This document shows, piece after piece, positions 1-9,440 of a stretch of 64,000 nucleotides of DNA. The notes beneath the pieces were generated by a model, which was not told the DNA's origin, ran no database searches, and worked only from the letters and a program-made list of their open reading frames with translations. This DNA comes from Bradyrhizobium sp. B124. Lineage in GTDB: Bacteria > Pseudomonadota > Alphaproteobacteria > Rhizobiales > Xanthobacteraceae. Both the position numbers and the translations under genes were made by a program. Within the stretch, counting starts at the first letter, position 1; each line of letters starts with the position of its first letter. The stretch lies in NCBI RefSeq assembly GCF_038967635.1, contig NZ_CP152413.1:7568001-7632000 (forward strand). Direction: 5' to 3'.

Positions 1-1466
1 AGGCGGATCAAGCGCCAGTGATCTTTGACATCGTGCCCGATCATGTCGAAGCCGGCTGCAATGTCGACCAGGCCGTCGTGCCGCCACGGATGTGGTTCGT
101 CGATCATGTGGATACCTTCAACGTTGCCATCTGGCTCGGCGATGTATCCGGCGTTACGACGAAGATCGATCTGCCAAGCAACATCCGGATCCACCCCCAT
201 AGCGACTGGCTTGCCATCATACCGCGCGAATCCTGGTCTGTGGCGGGGCAGACCTATGCCGCGGATACGGTGCTCGTCATCTCTTTGGCCGCTTTCCTTG
301 AAGGCAACCGTCGGTTCGAGGTTCTTTTCGAACCAGGCCCACGCCGCGCGCTGCAGGGGCTGTTTTGGAGTGCCGGCAAGCTTGTGCTTTCCATTCTAAA
401 CGAACTGCGGCCATTCTTCGAGATCTGCTCGCCATCCAATGAAGGCTGGAGCCGCGCGCAACTGCGCGGGCTTCCCGACATAGGGGTCGTCCACGTCTGG
501 CCCCTTGATAGCGATCCATCCGAAAGCAATGGCGACCTGCTCGTCGACAGCCAGGATCCGCTCACGCCAGCTTCGCTGATGCTCATCGAGAATAACGTCG
601 GCAGTCCGACCGTGCTCAAGCAGGCGCCGATGACCTTTACCCCGGATGGGCTTGTGGTCACGCAACACGAGGCCATTTCGATCGATGGCGAGCGCATTCC
701 CTATGTCCAAACCGGTCCGGCCGGCGAGAGCGGCGATGCGCCGGTCCATATGAGCGGCTATGGCGGCTTTGGGATTTCGATGAGGCCGTTTTACAATTCA
801 GCGCTTGGCAAGCTTTGGCTGGAGCGCGGCGGCACCACGGTCCAGGCCAATCTACGCGGCGGCGGCGAGTTCGGCACCCGCTGGCACGATGCCGGCCGAC
901 TTGCCGGCAAGAAATTGTCGCATGACGACTTCGCGGCCGTTGCCGCCGATCTCGTGCGTCGTGGCGTCACGGCGCCGAAGCGGATCGCAGCCCAGGGCGG
1001 ATCGAACGGCGGTATCCTCATCACCAATATGCTGACGCGCTATCCGGAACGCTTTGGCGCGCTGTTCTGTACGATCCCGCTGATCGACATGCGCCGCTAC
1101 ACCAAGCTTCTGGCAGGCGCAAGCTGGATTGCAGAATATGGGGACCCGGATAAGCTCGAGCACTGGGAATGGCTCAAGACCTATTCCGCGTATCATGCCG
1201 CCACGCACGGCCGAAAATACCCGCCGATCCTGATCGCTACTACGCGGCGCGATGATCGTGTTCATCCCGGACACGCGCGCAAGATGGCCGCGAAGCTCCA
1301 GGCGATGGGCTACGAGGCCTATTTCTACGAGCCGGCGGCGGGCGGCCATGGTTACGGTCGGGACAACAGGGAGCGGGCCGGCTTCGAGGTGCTGGGCTTT
1401 CGCTTCCTGAAGAGCAAGATCGGCTGGCTTGACGGCGAGGCTTTAGGCGGGGCCCGGCGCTTGTGA
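1..1466 (+). CDS. Prolyl oligopeptidase family (S9) serine peptidase, 5'-truncated by window edge
   Basis: The reading frame is open to the left edge, so the true start lies outside; the first internal start is GTG at 18 (482 residues from there). Counted from that GTG, the C-terminal alpha/beta-hydrolase domain (about 220-470) carries the S9 triad: Ser329 in GGSNGG, Asp412/413 in RRDDRVHPGH and His444 in GGHGYG. The N-terminal part reads like the S9A propeller. Family members cleave short peptides after proline and are normally cytoplasmic; no signal peptide can be judged because the N-terminus is missing. It is followed 260 bp later by a GH127 arabinofuranosidase on the same strand, which hints at a shared role on proline-rich glycopeptides (inference). 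The S9 family call is firm; the exact substrate is unknown. Confidence 0.88.
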   Translation, partial: ADQAPVIFDIVPDHVEAGCNVDQAVVPPRMWFVDHVDTFNVAIWLGDVSGVTTKIDLPSNIRIHPHSDWLAIIPRESWSVAGQTYAADTVLVISLAAFLEGNRRFEVLFEPGPRRALQGLFWSAGKLVLSILNELRPFFEICSPSNEGWSRAQLRGLPDIGVVHVWPLDSDPSESNGDLLVDSQDPLTPASLMLIENNVGSPTVLKQAPMTFTPDGLVVTQHEAISIDGERIPYVQTGPAGESGDAPVHMSGYGGFGISMRPFYNSALGKLWLERGGTTVQANLRGGGEFGTRWHDAGRLAGKKLSHDDFAAVAADLVRRGVTAPKRIAAQGGSNGGILITNMLTRYPERFGALFCTIPLIDMRRYTKLLAGASWIAEYGDPDKLEHWEWLKTYSAYHAATHGRKYPPILIATTRRDDRVHPGHARKMAAKLQAMGYEAYFYEPAAGGHGYGRDNRERAGFEVLGFRFLKSKIGWLDGEALGGARRL

Positions 1467-1622
1467 TCCCACAAACTCCAGCGCGATTGTTGCATGAGAT
1501 TTGAGCGGTAGGAGATTGCAAAGACGCTCGGTTTGACCAGCCCTTTCTGAGCCCCGCGCTATCCTGCGGCATTGGGGGCAGCCTTTCCATTTCTAACGTT
1601 TCAATGTTCGCGTGGAAAATAT

Positions 1623-1655
1623 GATTGCGCAGCCGCCAATTTCGAGGCGGCAATC
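1623..1655. promoter_or_regulatory. Hairpin/possible operator upstream of the GH127 gene
   Basis: An interrupted inverted repeat lies about 70 bp before the GH127 start: CCGCC (1633-1637) pairs with GGCGG (1646-1650) across an 8-nt loop, extended by GATTG (1623-1627) and CAATC (1651-1655) beyond a bulge. It could be an operator or an mRNA hairpin. It is not a U-tailed terminator. Seen in sequence; function is a guess. Confidence 0.3.
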
Positions 1656-1726
1656 GCAACAACGCGATCATGGCGCGCTGGCTTGTCTGAGCCAGGCGCC
1701 CGTTCGCCACACACGAAGGAGACGAG

Positions 1727-3691
1727 ATGAAGCAGCGGGATGTGGCCGAAGTCAATCTTCACGACCTACAGGTATCGGATCCGCTGATTGGGAAATGCCA
1801 GCAATTGGTGAGGGACGTGGCGATTCCCCATCAATGGGACGCGCTGAACGACCGCAATCCCGAAGCGACCCCGAGCCACGCGGTAGAAAACTTCCGTATT
1901 GCCGCCGGACGTGCGAAGGGGGAGTTCTACGGCACGGTTTTCCAGGACAGTGATGTCGCAAAATGGCTAGAGGCGGTTGCTTGGTCGCTGTGCCAGACAC
2001 CCAATCCGGACCTGGAGAAGGCCGCCGATGAGCTGGTTGAATTGATTGCGGCATCCCAATGCGGCGACGGCTATCTCAACACTTATTTCATGCTAGAGGC
2101 GCCTCAGGAGCGCTGGAGCAACCTAGCGGAGTGTCACGAGCTTTACTGTGCCGGCCACTTGATTGAGGCCGGCGTCGCTTTCTTTCTGGCTACCGGCAAA
2201 CGACGCCTGCTGGACGTCGTTTGCAGACTTGCTGACCACCTCTGCACAGTTTTCGGCGCGGAGCGCGATCAGCTCCACGGCTATGATGGCCATCCAGAAA
2301 TTGAACTTGCATTGACGCGCCTCTACGAAGTGACACAGGAGCAGCGATATCTGACGCTAGCCAATTATTTCGTGGAGCAACGCGGGACAGAGCCGCACTT
2401 CTATGACATTGAATACGAGAAACGCCAGCAATCATGCCACGTCAGTTCAAATGGCGCGCCCTGGACGGTGAAGAATAAAGCCTATAGCCAGGCGCACCTG
2501 CCAATCTCGGAACAGCGGACCGCAACCGGTCATGCCGTTCGGTTTGTATACCTCATGACTGGGCTCGCTCATCTCGCGCGTCTTCGTCAGAACGAGCAGC
2601 AACGCCAGGCTTGCCTGCGGCTATGGCAAAACATGGTGCAGCGCCAGATCTATATCACCGGGGGGATCGGCTCGCAAAGCTTCGGCGAAGCGTTCAGCAG
2701 CGATTACGATCTGCCGAACGATACTGCGTACGCGGAAAGTTGCGCGTCGATTGGCCTGATGATGTTCGCACGCCGTATGCTGGAGATGGAAGTGGACAGT
2801 CGCTATGCCGACGTGATGGAGCGCGCGTTGTACAATACGGTCCTGGGCAGTATCGCTTTCGATGGGCGTCACTATTTCTATGTTAACCCGCTCGAAGTTC
2901 ATCCCCAAACGCTCAGCTCCAATGGCATCTACCATCATGTCAGGCCGGTGCGGCAACGCTGGTTTGGCTGCGCGTGCTGTCCGCCGAACATTGCGCGCCT
3001 TTTCACATCAATTGGCCATTACATCTATACGCCATGCTCCGACGCGCTCTATATCAATCTCTACATTGGCAATAGCGTGACGGTATCGGTGGGCGGGCAT
3101 ACGCTGCGGTTGCTCATGAGCGGCAACTATCCTTGGAAGGACGAGGTGGAAATCGCCGTGGAATCTGCACAGCCGGTCGCCCACACGCTCGCGCTGCGCT
3201 TGCCGGAATGGTGCAGCGCGCCGGAGGCGACCCTAAACGGCGAACCTGTCCATTGCGAGTCGCGCAAGGGCTATTTGCATATTCGCCGCACGTGGCGGCA
3301 GGGAGATCGGGTCAAACTATCGCTGCTGATGCAAGTGCGCCGCGTATACGGTCATCCGCAACTTCGCAATTTGGCCGGGAAGGTGGCTATCCAGCGCGGT
3401 CCTTTGATATATTGTCTGGAAGAAATCGACAATGGGACCGAGTTACACAACCTTTGGCTTCCTGCGGAAAGCCGGTTTTCGCTTATCGAAGGTACTGGTC
3501 CCTTTAGCGACAAGATTTTGCTGCAGGCTGATGGGGCGCGGTTGCAACACACGCGCTTTGAAGAAGGGGCCCTTTATCAGTACGACAAAGTGCCTGGACA
3601 GCTGCAACCACAGCGGCTGACATTCATTCCGTGGTTCAGCTGGGCCAACCGCGGCGAAGGCGAAATGCGGATTTGGATCAATGAGCGTTGA
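1727..3691 (+). CDS. GH127 beta-L-arabinofuranosidase (HypBA1-like)
   Basis: A 654-residue protein starting at ATG behind a good AAGGAG site. It matches the GH127 (former DUF1680) family of zinc-dependent cysteine glycosidases. The key residues known from Bifidobacterium HypBA1 are visible at almost the same numbering: acid/base Glu321 in SFGEAF, zinc ligands Glu337 and Cys339 in AYAESCA, nucleophile Cys417 and ligand Cys418 in CACCPP. The alpha/alpha barrel spans roughly 1-430, followed by beta-sandwich domains. The family removes beta-1,2-linked L-arabinofuranose from hydroxyproline-linked oligoarabinosides of extensins and related plant peptides. There is no signal peptide, so the substrate must be imported. 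It sits between a prolyl oligopeptidase and an exported carboxypeptidase. The family call is strong; the arabinopeptide role is inference. Confidence 0.9.
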   Translation: MKQRDVAEVNLHDLQVSDPLIGKCQQLVRDVAIPHQWDALNDRNPEATPSHAVENFRIAAGRAKGEFYGTVFQDSDVAKWLEAVAWSLCQTPNPDLEKAADELVELIAASQCGDGYLNTYFMLEAPQERWSNLAECHELYCAGHLIEAGVAFFLATGKRRLLDVVCRLADHLCTVFGAERDQLHGYDGHPEIELALTRLYEVTQEQRYLTLANYFVEQRGTEPHFYDIEYEKRQQSCHVSSNGAPWTVKNKAYSQAHLPISEQRTATGHAVRFVYLMTGLAHLARLRQNEQQRQACLRLWQNMVQRQIYITGGIGSQSFGEAFSSDYDLPNDTAYAESCASIGLMMFARRMLEMEVDSRYADVMERALYNTVLGSIAFDGRHYFYVNPLEVHPQTLSSNGIYHHVRPVRQRWFGCACCPPNIARLFTSIGHYIYTPCSDALYINLYIGNSVTVSVGGHTLRLLMSGNYPWKDEVEIAVESAQPVAHTLALRLPEWCSAPEATLNGEPVHCESRKGYLHIRRTWRQGDRVKLSLLMQVRRVYGHPQLRNLAGKVAIQRGPLIYCLEEIDNGTELHNLWLPAESRFSLIEGTGPFSDKILLQADGARLQHTRFEEGALYQYDKVPGQLQPQRLTFIPWFSWANRGEGEMRIWINER

Positions 3692-4318
3692 CGCGAACGC
3701 CTGAGTGGTGCGTCAAGTTTGGCCGTGATGATGCCGTGTCATCCAGCCTTCCGGCGATCGCCAGCTGATTGAGACGGCGCAGCCAGAAAAGTCGGCGCAT
3801 GGCTGGCCGAAGGTCGAGACCCTGACGACACGCTTGCGCCTGCCAACTCCACGCATCACTCGCACATGGGCGCAGGCGCGGATATGACGCGGGTTACCCT
3901 CGGGAAGGGCCGGGTGCGGGAAAGCCGCCCGCCCGGATCTGTGACCGCAAAGCCGAATGGCCGAGCTACTCGACCACGATCGCATCTACCGGACAAGCAC
4001 CTGCGCGCGACCGTCGAGCGGCTGTTTGAACAGGCATTCGCGCAGATTGAAGCGACGCCACCACCGACATCGCAGCTCATCCAGGGTCATCCGTTGATCC
4101 GCACCTCCGAGGATGCGGCGATCTCTTCAGCCGCGCTGTGCGGCGCAATGCCGCCAATCGGGGCAATTGTCGCGATGGTGGCATATGATCGGCATCCGGC
4201 GATGGTGACGACTACTGGATCTAGTAGGTTTGCTGTTCCCCAGCATGAGCTAGTGAGCAGAGCCGTTTTCAGACACGCCTCGCGCACCAAAAGTGCGCGC
4301 CGGGACAGGAGAAACTTG
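3692..4318. other. 627-bp intergenic stretch with no recognised gene
   Basis: The reading frame of the downstream carboxypeptidase is open back to 3866, but that extension has no recognisable domain and would bury a clear signal peptide, so it is not treated as coding. Positions about 3895-3970 resemble part of a cobalamin riboswitch (see findings). The 11-mer ACGCGAACGCC directly after the GH127 stop recurs directly after the carboxypeptidase stop (3691-3701 and 5857-5867). Confidence 0.5.
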
Positions 4319-5857
4319 ATGCAGTTGACCGCGATGCGCCGCACCTCTCTTGCGCTGATCCTGTTTGCCTGTGGGGTGATGGGGAGCGCGCGGGCCGACG
4401 ATCCGCCGCCGCGTGCCCAGGTCACGACGCCGGCCGGCCAGAAGGGCGGCGCTGGCCAAGCGCCGAGTACGCCGTCGGCGGCCGAGCAGCATCGCCTGCC
4501 GCCGGACTGCAGCACCAAGCAAAGGCTTGATCTCCCTGGGCGGACGCTCTCTTTCATCGCGACGGCCGGCTCCATCCGCCTGTTCGACGACAAGGGGGAG
4601 CCGGAGGCCGACATCGTCTATACCTCCTATCAGCTTGACGGCACCGATCGCGGCACGCGCCCGGTCACGTTCTTCTTCAACGGCGGACCGGGCTCATCGT
4701 CGGCCTGGCTGCAGCTCGGCAATGCCGGACCGTGGCGGCTGCCGATCAATGCTGACGAGGTCACGCCATCGACTTTTCCGGAGGCGAGGCCAAACGCGGA
4801 GACTTGGCTCGATTTCACCGATTTGGTGTTTCTCGACCCCGTAGGCACCGGCTATAGCCGTTTCGTGAGGACCGGCGATGATGTGCGCAAGCGGCTCTAT
4901 TCCGTTGAGGGCGACGTCAACGCGCTCGCGCTGGTGGTCCGCCGCTGGCTCGAAAAGCATGACCGGCTATTGTCGCCGAAATACATCGCGGGTGAAAGCT
5001 ATGGCGGCATTCGTGGACCAAAGCTTGTCCACCAGTTGCAGATGCGGCAGGGCATAGGCGTCAAGGGCCTGATCATGGTCTCGCCGCTGTTCGACTACAG
5101 CCAGCACGGTGGCACGAGCCTGCTGCAATACGTTGCAAGGCTGCCAAGCTATGTCGCGACCCTGCGTGAAGCCGAGGGTCCGGTAAAGCGAGCCGATCTC
5201 GCCGACGTGGAAGCTTACGCACGCGGCGAGTTTCTGGTCGACCTCATCAAAGGCCAGGCAGACAAGGAAGCGACCACGCGTCTGGCCGACAAGATCGCGG
5301 CGCTGACCGGCATCGACCAGGCGGTGAGTCGCAGGCTCGCGGGCCGCATCGACCGTGCCGAGTTTCGCCGTGAGTTCGATCGTAAGAACGGCAAGTTAAT
5401 CGGTAATTATGACTCCTCGGTGCGTGGCCTCGATCCCTATCCAGACTCCGATTTCAGCCTTTCCAGCGATCCCTCGGCCGATAGGCTGCTGGCGCCTCTG
5501 ACCAGCGCCACTGTCGATCTCCTTACGCGCAAGCTAAACTGGCGGCCGGACGGCTCCTATGAGCTAATCAACCACACGGTCGGGCAGGCTTGGGATTTCG
5601 GCCGCAGGCCTCCGGAGTCGCTGTCGGAGCTGCGCCAGATTCTCGCAACGGACGCGAAGATGAAATTGCTAGTCGGTCACGGCCTGTTTGACCTCGTCAC
5701 GCCTTATCTCGGATCCCAGATCGCGCTCGACCAATTGCCGCCATTTGTCTCAGCACCGCGCGTCAAACTTGTAGTCTTTCCGGGGGGCCACATGTTCTAT
5801 TCACGCGACGCCTCGCGCCAAGCTTTTCGTGCAGAGGTCGAAGCGATGATGAATTAA
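4319..5857 (+). CDS. Secreted S10 serine carboxypeptidase
   Basis: A 512-residue peptidase of family S10. The start chosen is ATG 4319 because it follows an AGGAGA site and opens a typical signal peptide: twin arginines, a hydrophobic stretch, and a SARA cleavage site near residue 26. ATG 4334 is an alternative. The oxyanion-hole motif NGGPGSSS lies at 121-128 and the catalytic triad is Ser227 (GESYGG), Asp458 (GLFDLVTPY) and His491 (GGHMFY). The enzyme should be exported to the periplasm or beyond and trim C-terminal residues from peptides. With the neighbouring prolyl oligopeptidase and arabinofuranosidase it could degrade proline-rich plant glycopeptides (inference). The family assignment is secure. 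Confidence 0.9.
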   Translation: MQLTAMRRTSLALILFACGVMGSARADDPPPRAQVTTPAGQKGGAGQAPSTPSAAEQHRLPPDCSTKQRLDLPGRTLSFIATAGSIRLFDDKGEPEADIVYTSYQLDGTDRGTRPVTFFFNGGPGSSSAWLQLGNAGPWRLPINADEVTPSTFPEARPNAETWLDFTDLVFLDPVGTGYSRFVRTGDDVRKRLYSVEGDVNALALVVRRWLEKHDRLLSPKYIAGESYGGIRGPKLVHQLQMRQGIGVKGLIMVSPLFDYSQHGGTSLLQYVARLPSYVATLREAEGPVKRADLADVEAYARGEFLVDLIKGQADKEATTRLADKIAALTGIDQAVSRRLAGRIDRAEFRREFDRKNGKLIGNYDSSVRGLDPYPDSDFSLSSDPSADRLLAPLTSATVDLLTRKLNWRPDGSYELINHTVGQAWDFGRRPPESLSELRQILATDAKMKLLVGHGLFDLVTPYLGSQIALDQLPPFVSAPRVKLVVFPGGHMFYSRDASRQAFRAEVEAMMN

Positions 5858-5984
5858 CGCGAACGCCGAACTCGTACCGATCTCAAAATTGAAAGCCGTC
5901 GTCGATCGACGATGAAAGCGCGAGCTATCGCTGAAATTGGCGACGGCGGGAATCGGGAAGGCGGCATATCTTGGGGTGCTTGAC

Positions 5985-6365
5985 GCCTCCATTTCTCCAC
6001 CGAGCGATATGCTCCAAAGATAGCATCATCCGCACAGAAATCTTGCGCAATGGGACGCGTGCTCTGTTGGCCCAGGCGATCGAGGCCGAGGTCGCAGACG
6101 TTCTCGGCAAGCATGCCGATTTGAAGACCTCGTTCGGCCACCAGCGCGTCGTGCGCCACGGTCACCCGCCGGAGCGCGAGGTGATGACCGGTATGGGCCC
6201 GGTCGCCGTCCGCTAGCCGCATGTACGCGATCGCGATCTGAAGCGGCGCGGGCTCGGCATGCCGCCGCAGCGCTCCATCACCGATGGCGCGCTCGGGTTC
6301 TGGAAGGCCGCCGTGAGGTCTGGCCGAAAACGCGCGCGCAGCGCTGCTGGGTGCACAGGACCGGG
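5985..6365 (+). pseudogene. IS256-family (mutator type) transposase remnant
   Basis: Translated fragments such as LLAQAIEAEVADVLGKHADL followed by ALGFWKA and a frame-shifted RCWVH-type stretch are the N-terminal and central parts of IS256 transposases. An in-frame stop (about 6214) and a frameshift near 6320 break it, and the C-terminal half is missing. A different IS256 C-terminal fragment lies at about 48.3-48.5 kb. Confidence 0.75.
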
Positions 6366-7671
6366 GCAGATCGTAACGACACTCCTGCCGGAGCATATTG
6401 ATAGGTCTGAAGCTAACACTTTACACGATAGCGCATCGTGCAACGACGTTGCGAGATTTGACGGCCGGATGGTCGCTCGGCACCATCCGATTCTTGCGAC
6501 AGAGTTTTTGCTGAATATACGGCGCCGCCGACTTTGCCGCGAAACTTCAGATTTCCGCGACATTCAAGCGCCCGGCGCTGGAGGGCGCTTCATGGTCAAA
6601 AGCTCCGTCACATCATGCCGATCATTTGTGGATGAGATCGCAACTGTCAGGAATTTATCGTCCGGGTATGTTTGGGCTCGCGTGCGGCATACAACGCCCA
6701 GGTGTTTGAGTTTAAAGCTCTGCGCTTGCGACGGCGTCGGCGTTTCCACCGTAGTTCGCTCCCCGCTAGGTCTTAGTTGGGAAGCTCTGCACGAGCTTGC
6801 TCCTGCCGGGTCCGAAGCATACCGGCGGTCCTCGCCCGCCTGAAACGCCCTTGCGCACTTCTCGAACCGCCGAATACCTACTTCACGGAAATTGCGAGCG
6901 GAGGAAGTTTGTCGGAGCGCCTGCGTCCAGGATTTGAACCTATGTTGGGACCTTTTCGAGCTGGCGACAAATAGCGCACGAACGGCGGCTTTGGCGGACT
7001 ATCGGGAACTAACGTTGCGAGTTAGGCTGCTCTCCAATAAGAAAAAAGGGCCTGCGACATAGTGGGTTTCGCGATGTAGCGGACCCCTGACTCGAACCTC
7101 CGACGCCTCACAGCGGCTCAGGGGCTCCGACATGTTGGGTCGCAGGCGCGCCGCGCCGCAGCATTCCTTCTTGCAAACTGACCGTCTCCACCTCGCGCCT
7201 TTTGACGATCAGGGCTATTCTTTGCTCACTTGATCGTGGTTTAGGCGAACCGCATGAAGCTTGGCTTCGTTGGCGGTTTCCCGCGAGAGATTAGGCGCGC
7301 AGCATTCGTTGGTGATCAAATGACGCATGGTGGCCAAAAGGGTTTCGGCATGACCAAGCACGGCCGATCGGGGCACGCGACCCGATCGCTCCGTTTCCGT
7401 TTCCTGCAGAAGCTCGAGGCACAGAAGAACGATCGCAAGGATCGCTCCCGGATCAAGGATCCGAAACGGTGCATCGACGAACTATTCCATTCCCGGAAGC
7501 CAACGCGAAGCTGACGGGCTAATCGTCAACTGACCATGCCGAGGACGCGCAACAACAAGGCTAGCTCCTTGAACTAGGAGTGGACCCCGACAGCCCCGCC
7601 TCGATACGCCGCCTATCCCAGTCCGTCATCACCCAGTTTCCCTGATAGCTCCCTTGGCTGTGGTAGGCCTC
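6366..7671. other. 1.3-kb stretch without a recognised gene
   Basis: Open frames here (for example 7254-7514, 86 residues, rich in Lys/Arg) show no known domain and no convincing ribosome-binding site. Two inverted-repeat structures (about 6909-6974 and 7050-7147) contain tRNA T-loop-like GTTCRA segments on the minus strand but do not fold as full tRNAs. Confidence 0.5.
7050..7147. repeat. Nested inverted repeat, 98 bp
   Basis: Outer arms GCCTGCGAC (7050-7058) and GTCGCAGGC (7139-7147) are perfectly complementary over 9 bp. Inner arms CCCCTGA (7084-7090) and TCAGGGG (7118-7124) are complementary over 7 bp. On the minus strand the inner loop contains a GGTTCGAGTC segment like a tRNA T-loop. 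It could be a structured RNA, a tRNA relic or a miniature mobile element. Confidence 0.45.
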
Positions 7672-9369
7672 TCAATCGAACTTGTAGGAAGCCTGAAAGA
7701 ACGTACCCCAGCGCTCCATGCTGTACTTCGCAAAACCGGTCGGTACGCAGCCGCTGCTGCTGCAGGCAGACTCGCCACCCCTTTTGGTCCACATGGCCCA
7801 ATAGCGGCCACCGACGCCGACGCTGATGTTCTTGGTGATGAAGTAGGACAAGACACCTTCAACCTGAACGCCGCCACCATTGCCGTGTTGTTCAGCGAAG
7901 GTGGTCTCATCACGCAAGAGATGATGGTCACGCCCCCTGAAATCGCTCCAAGGCAGGTAAGCGACATCCGCGCTCAAACGCCAACGCTCGGTGAGCATGG
8001 TTTCGGCGCTTAGGCCGATACGAGGTGCATTCCATTGAGTATCCTGGCTGCCAATGACTTGATCAGGGGCCGCCGGGCATCGATACATGGGGTTGGCAAT
8101 CTGCATGCACCCGATCGTGTCGGAGCTCTGGGCGTAATAGGTCCAACCCAGGAATCCTCCGACCTTGTAGGTGGCGCCGCGCAGGAAATCGTAACCTAGG
8201 TCCGCCGTGTAGTACGTGAACCTTCCGTTTGCTTGGCCTGATACGTTGTTGATGTAGGACAGTCGTTCCTCAATGCCCCAATCTTCATTGTTTATTTTTG
8301 CCTTGTTGAAGCGCCCGGTGCCAATATTGCTCTTCAAGAAGGCTCCCCAGGGACTGTCAAGACGGCCGAATAACTCCCCGGAAAATCCGTCAAGTCCGTG
8401 ATACGTGAGCCTCGAGATGAGAATGCTGGGGTCTGCTAGGCTCTCATAGGGCACTGCGCTGTGGTCCCATTGGAATCTTCCGCGGCTGAGCCAGAGCCGC
8501 GAGCCGCCTTCGAACGACCAACCGGGCGTGTAAGCAATCGGCGGCACACTGGCGGGTGCGTTCGCGTACAGCGGCGCGTCGCCCCATTGCGCCGTCCAAG
8601 GGTCGGCGCCAAAATGGTAGTTCAACCCGATCTTTCCGATGTGATAGTTGCTAGACAGGCTGGTTGTGTTCGCCGGCAGAATTGCAAACGGTGGAAACTG
8701 CACGGTCGGAGGGGTCTCGACCCTCGGGCCGCCGAAATGCAGGTAGTCATACTCAGCTTTGACGGACCATGCAGGCGTAAGCGCCTGCTCGACGCCCAGC
8801 CCGACGATGCCACCGACACGACCATAAGCAAAATCGGTTTTCTCCTGTAGCGACCACCGGCCAAACTCATGGTTATTGACGACGTCGCCTTGATTGTTCT
8901 GCCAAGCGACGCCTCCCTTGATGTAGGCCAGGGTGTGGCCCTGCGGGCCAAAAGCGTAGCCGACCCGACCGGTACCGCTGGCAAAGATGTTGGGACTTGC
9001 CTTGCAGTTCGCGCTCACAACAAAGCCGGAGGCAGCGAGGCAGGTATTCGTGCCGTCGGAGACAGCACCGCTGGCATCCAATTCGAGGCCAAACACCCAG
9101 CTATTCTTCTGCCAATTGTAGCCGATCTGCCCACCTGCCAGGAACACAGGGGTATCGACGGCGTCGCCATAGATTGACGAGCCGTAGGAATTACTGAAGG
9201 ACGTTCGGCCATAGCCACCGCCGAGGTGCCATCCAATATATCCTCCGGACCAGCCCCACACAGTCGGTGGCAGTTGCACTGCTGGCTCAAGGTCCGCCGA
9301 ATTGGCCGCACCGCATGCGACGAGCGCAATTGTTGTGGCTCCCCAAAAAAGAAGTCCAGATCGCATCAA
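7672..9369 (-). CDS. Outer-membrane beta-barrel protein, two-domain, paralogue of the gene at 45195
   Basis: A 565-residue exported protein. The signal peptide has a hydrophobic core and cleavage near ANSA-DL (residues 22-26); an LVAC lipobox-like motif is also present but less convincing. The first half (about 30-265) reads as an Omp31/Omp25-type porin-like barrel with the usual WSGGYIG start and repeated GxxGYxFGPQG strands. The second half (about 290-565) is another barrel of alternating aromatic/glycine strands (SRLTYHGLDGFSGELFGRLDSPW region) that recalls omptin-fold proteins, ending in an aromatic residue next to the terminus. It lines up end to end with the 563-residue protein encoded at 45195-46886. 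It lies alone between IS debris. A weak -24/-12 promoter candidate lies about 70 bp upstream. Substrate unknown. Confidence 0.8.
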   Translation of the reverse strand: MMRSGLLFWGATTIALVACGAANSADLEPAVQLPPTVWGWSGGYIGWHLGGGYGRTSFSNSYGSSIYGDAVDTPVFLAGGQIGYNWQKNSWVFGLELDASGAVSDGTNTCLAASGFVVSANCKASPNIFASGTGRVGYAFGPQGHTLAYIKGGVAWQNNQGDVVNNHEFGRWSLQEKTDFAYGRVGGIVGLGVEQALTPAWSVKAEYDYLHFGGPRVETPPTVQFPPFAILPANTTSLSSNYHIGKIGLNYHFGADPWTAQWGDAPLYANAPASVPPIAYTPGWSFEGGSRLWLSRGRFQWDHSAVPYESLADPSILISRLTYHGLDGFSGELFGRLDSPWGAFLKSNIGTGRFNKAKINNEDWGIEERLSYINNVSGQANGRFTYYTADLGYDFLRGATYKVGGFLGWTYYAQSSDTIGCMQIANPMYRCPAAPDQVIGSQDTQWNAPRIGLSAETMLTERWRLSADVAYLPWSDFRGRDHHLLRDETTFAEQHGNGGGVQVEGVLSYFITKNISVGVGGRYWAMWTKRGGESACSSSGCVPTGFAKYSMERWGTFFQASYKFD

Positions 9370-9440
9370 ATACTCTGCTGCGTTTTTCCATCCACAACCG
9401 AGCGCCTTCGCGCTGGCATCGGTGATGGTGCCGCGAATGA

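Noticed and set aside
3866..4318. N-terminal extension of the S10 carboxypeptidase frame (151 codons)
   Set aside because: It has no domain, and the internal ATG at 4319 has a ribosome-binding site and starts a clean signal peptide.
5041..5857. Additional genes antisense to the carboxypeptidase
   Set aside because: No long antisense frame with a motif was found.
6909..6974. tRNA gene on the minus strand
   Set aside because: A T-loop-like GGTTCAAATCC is present but no anticodon arm, D arm or matching acceptor stem at tRNA spacing.
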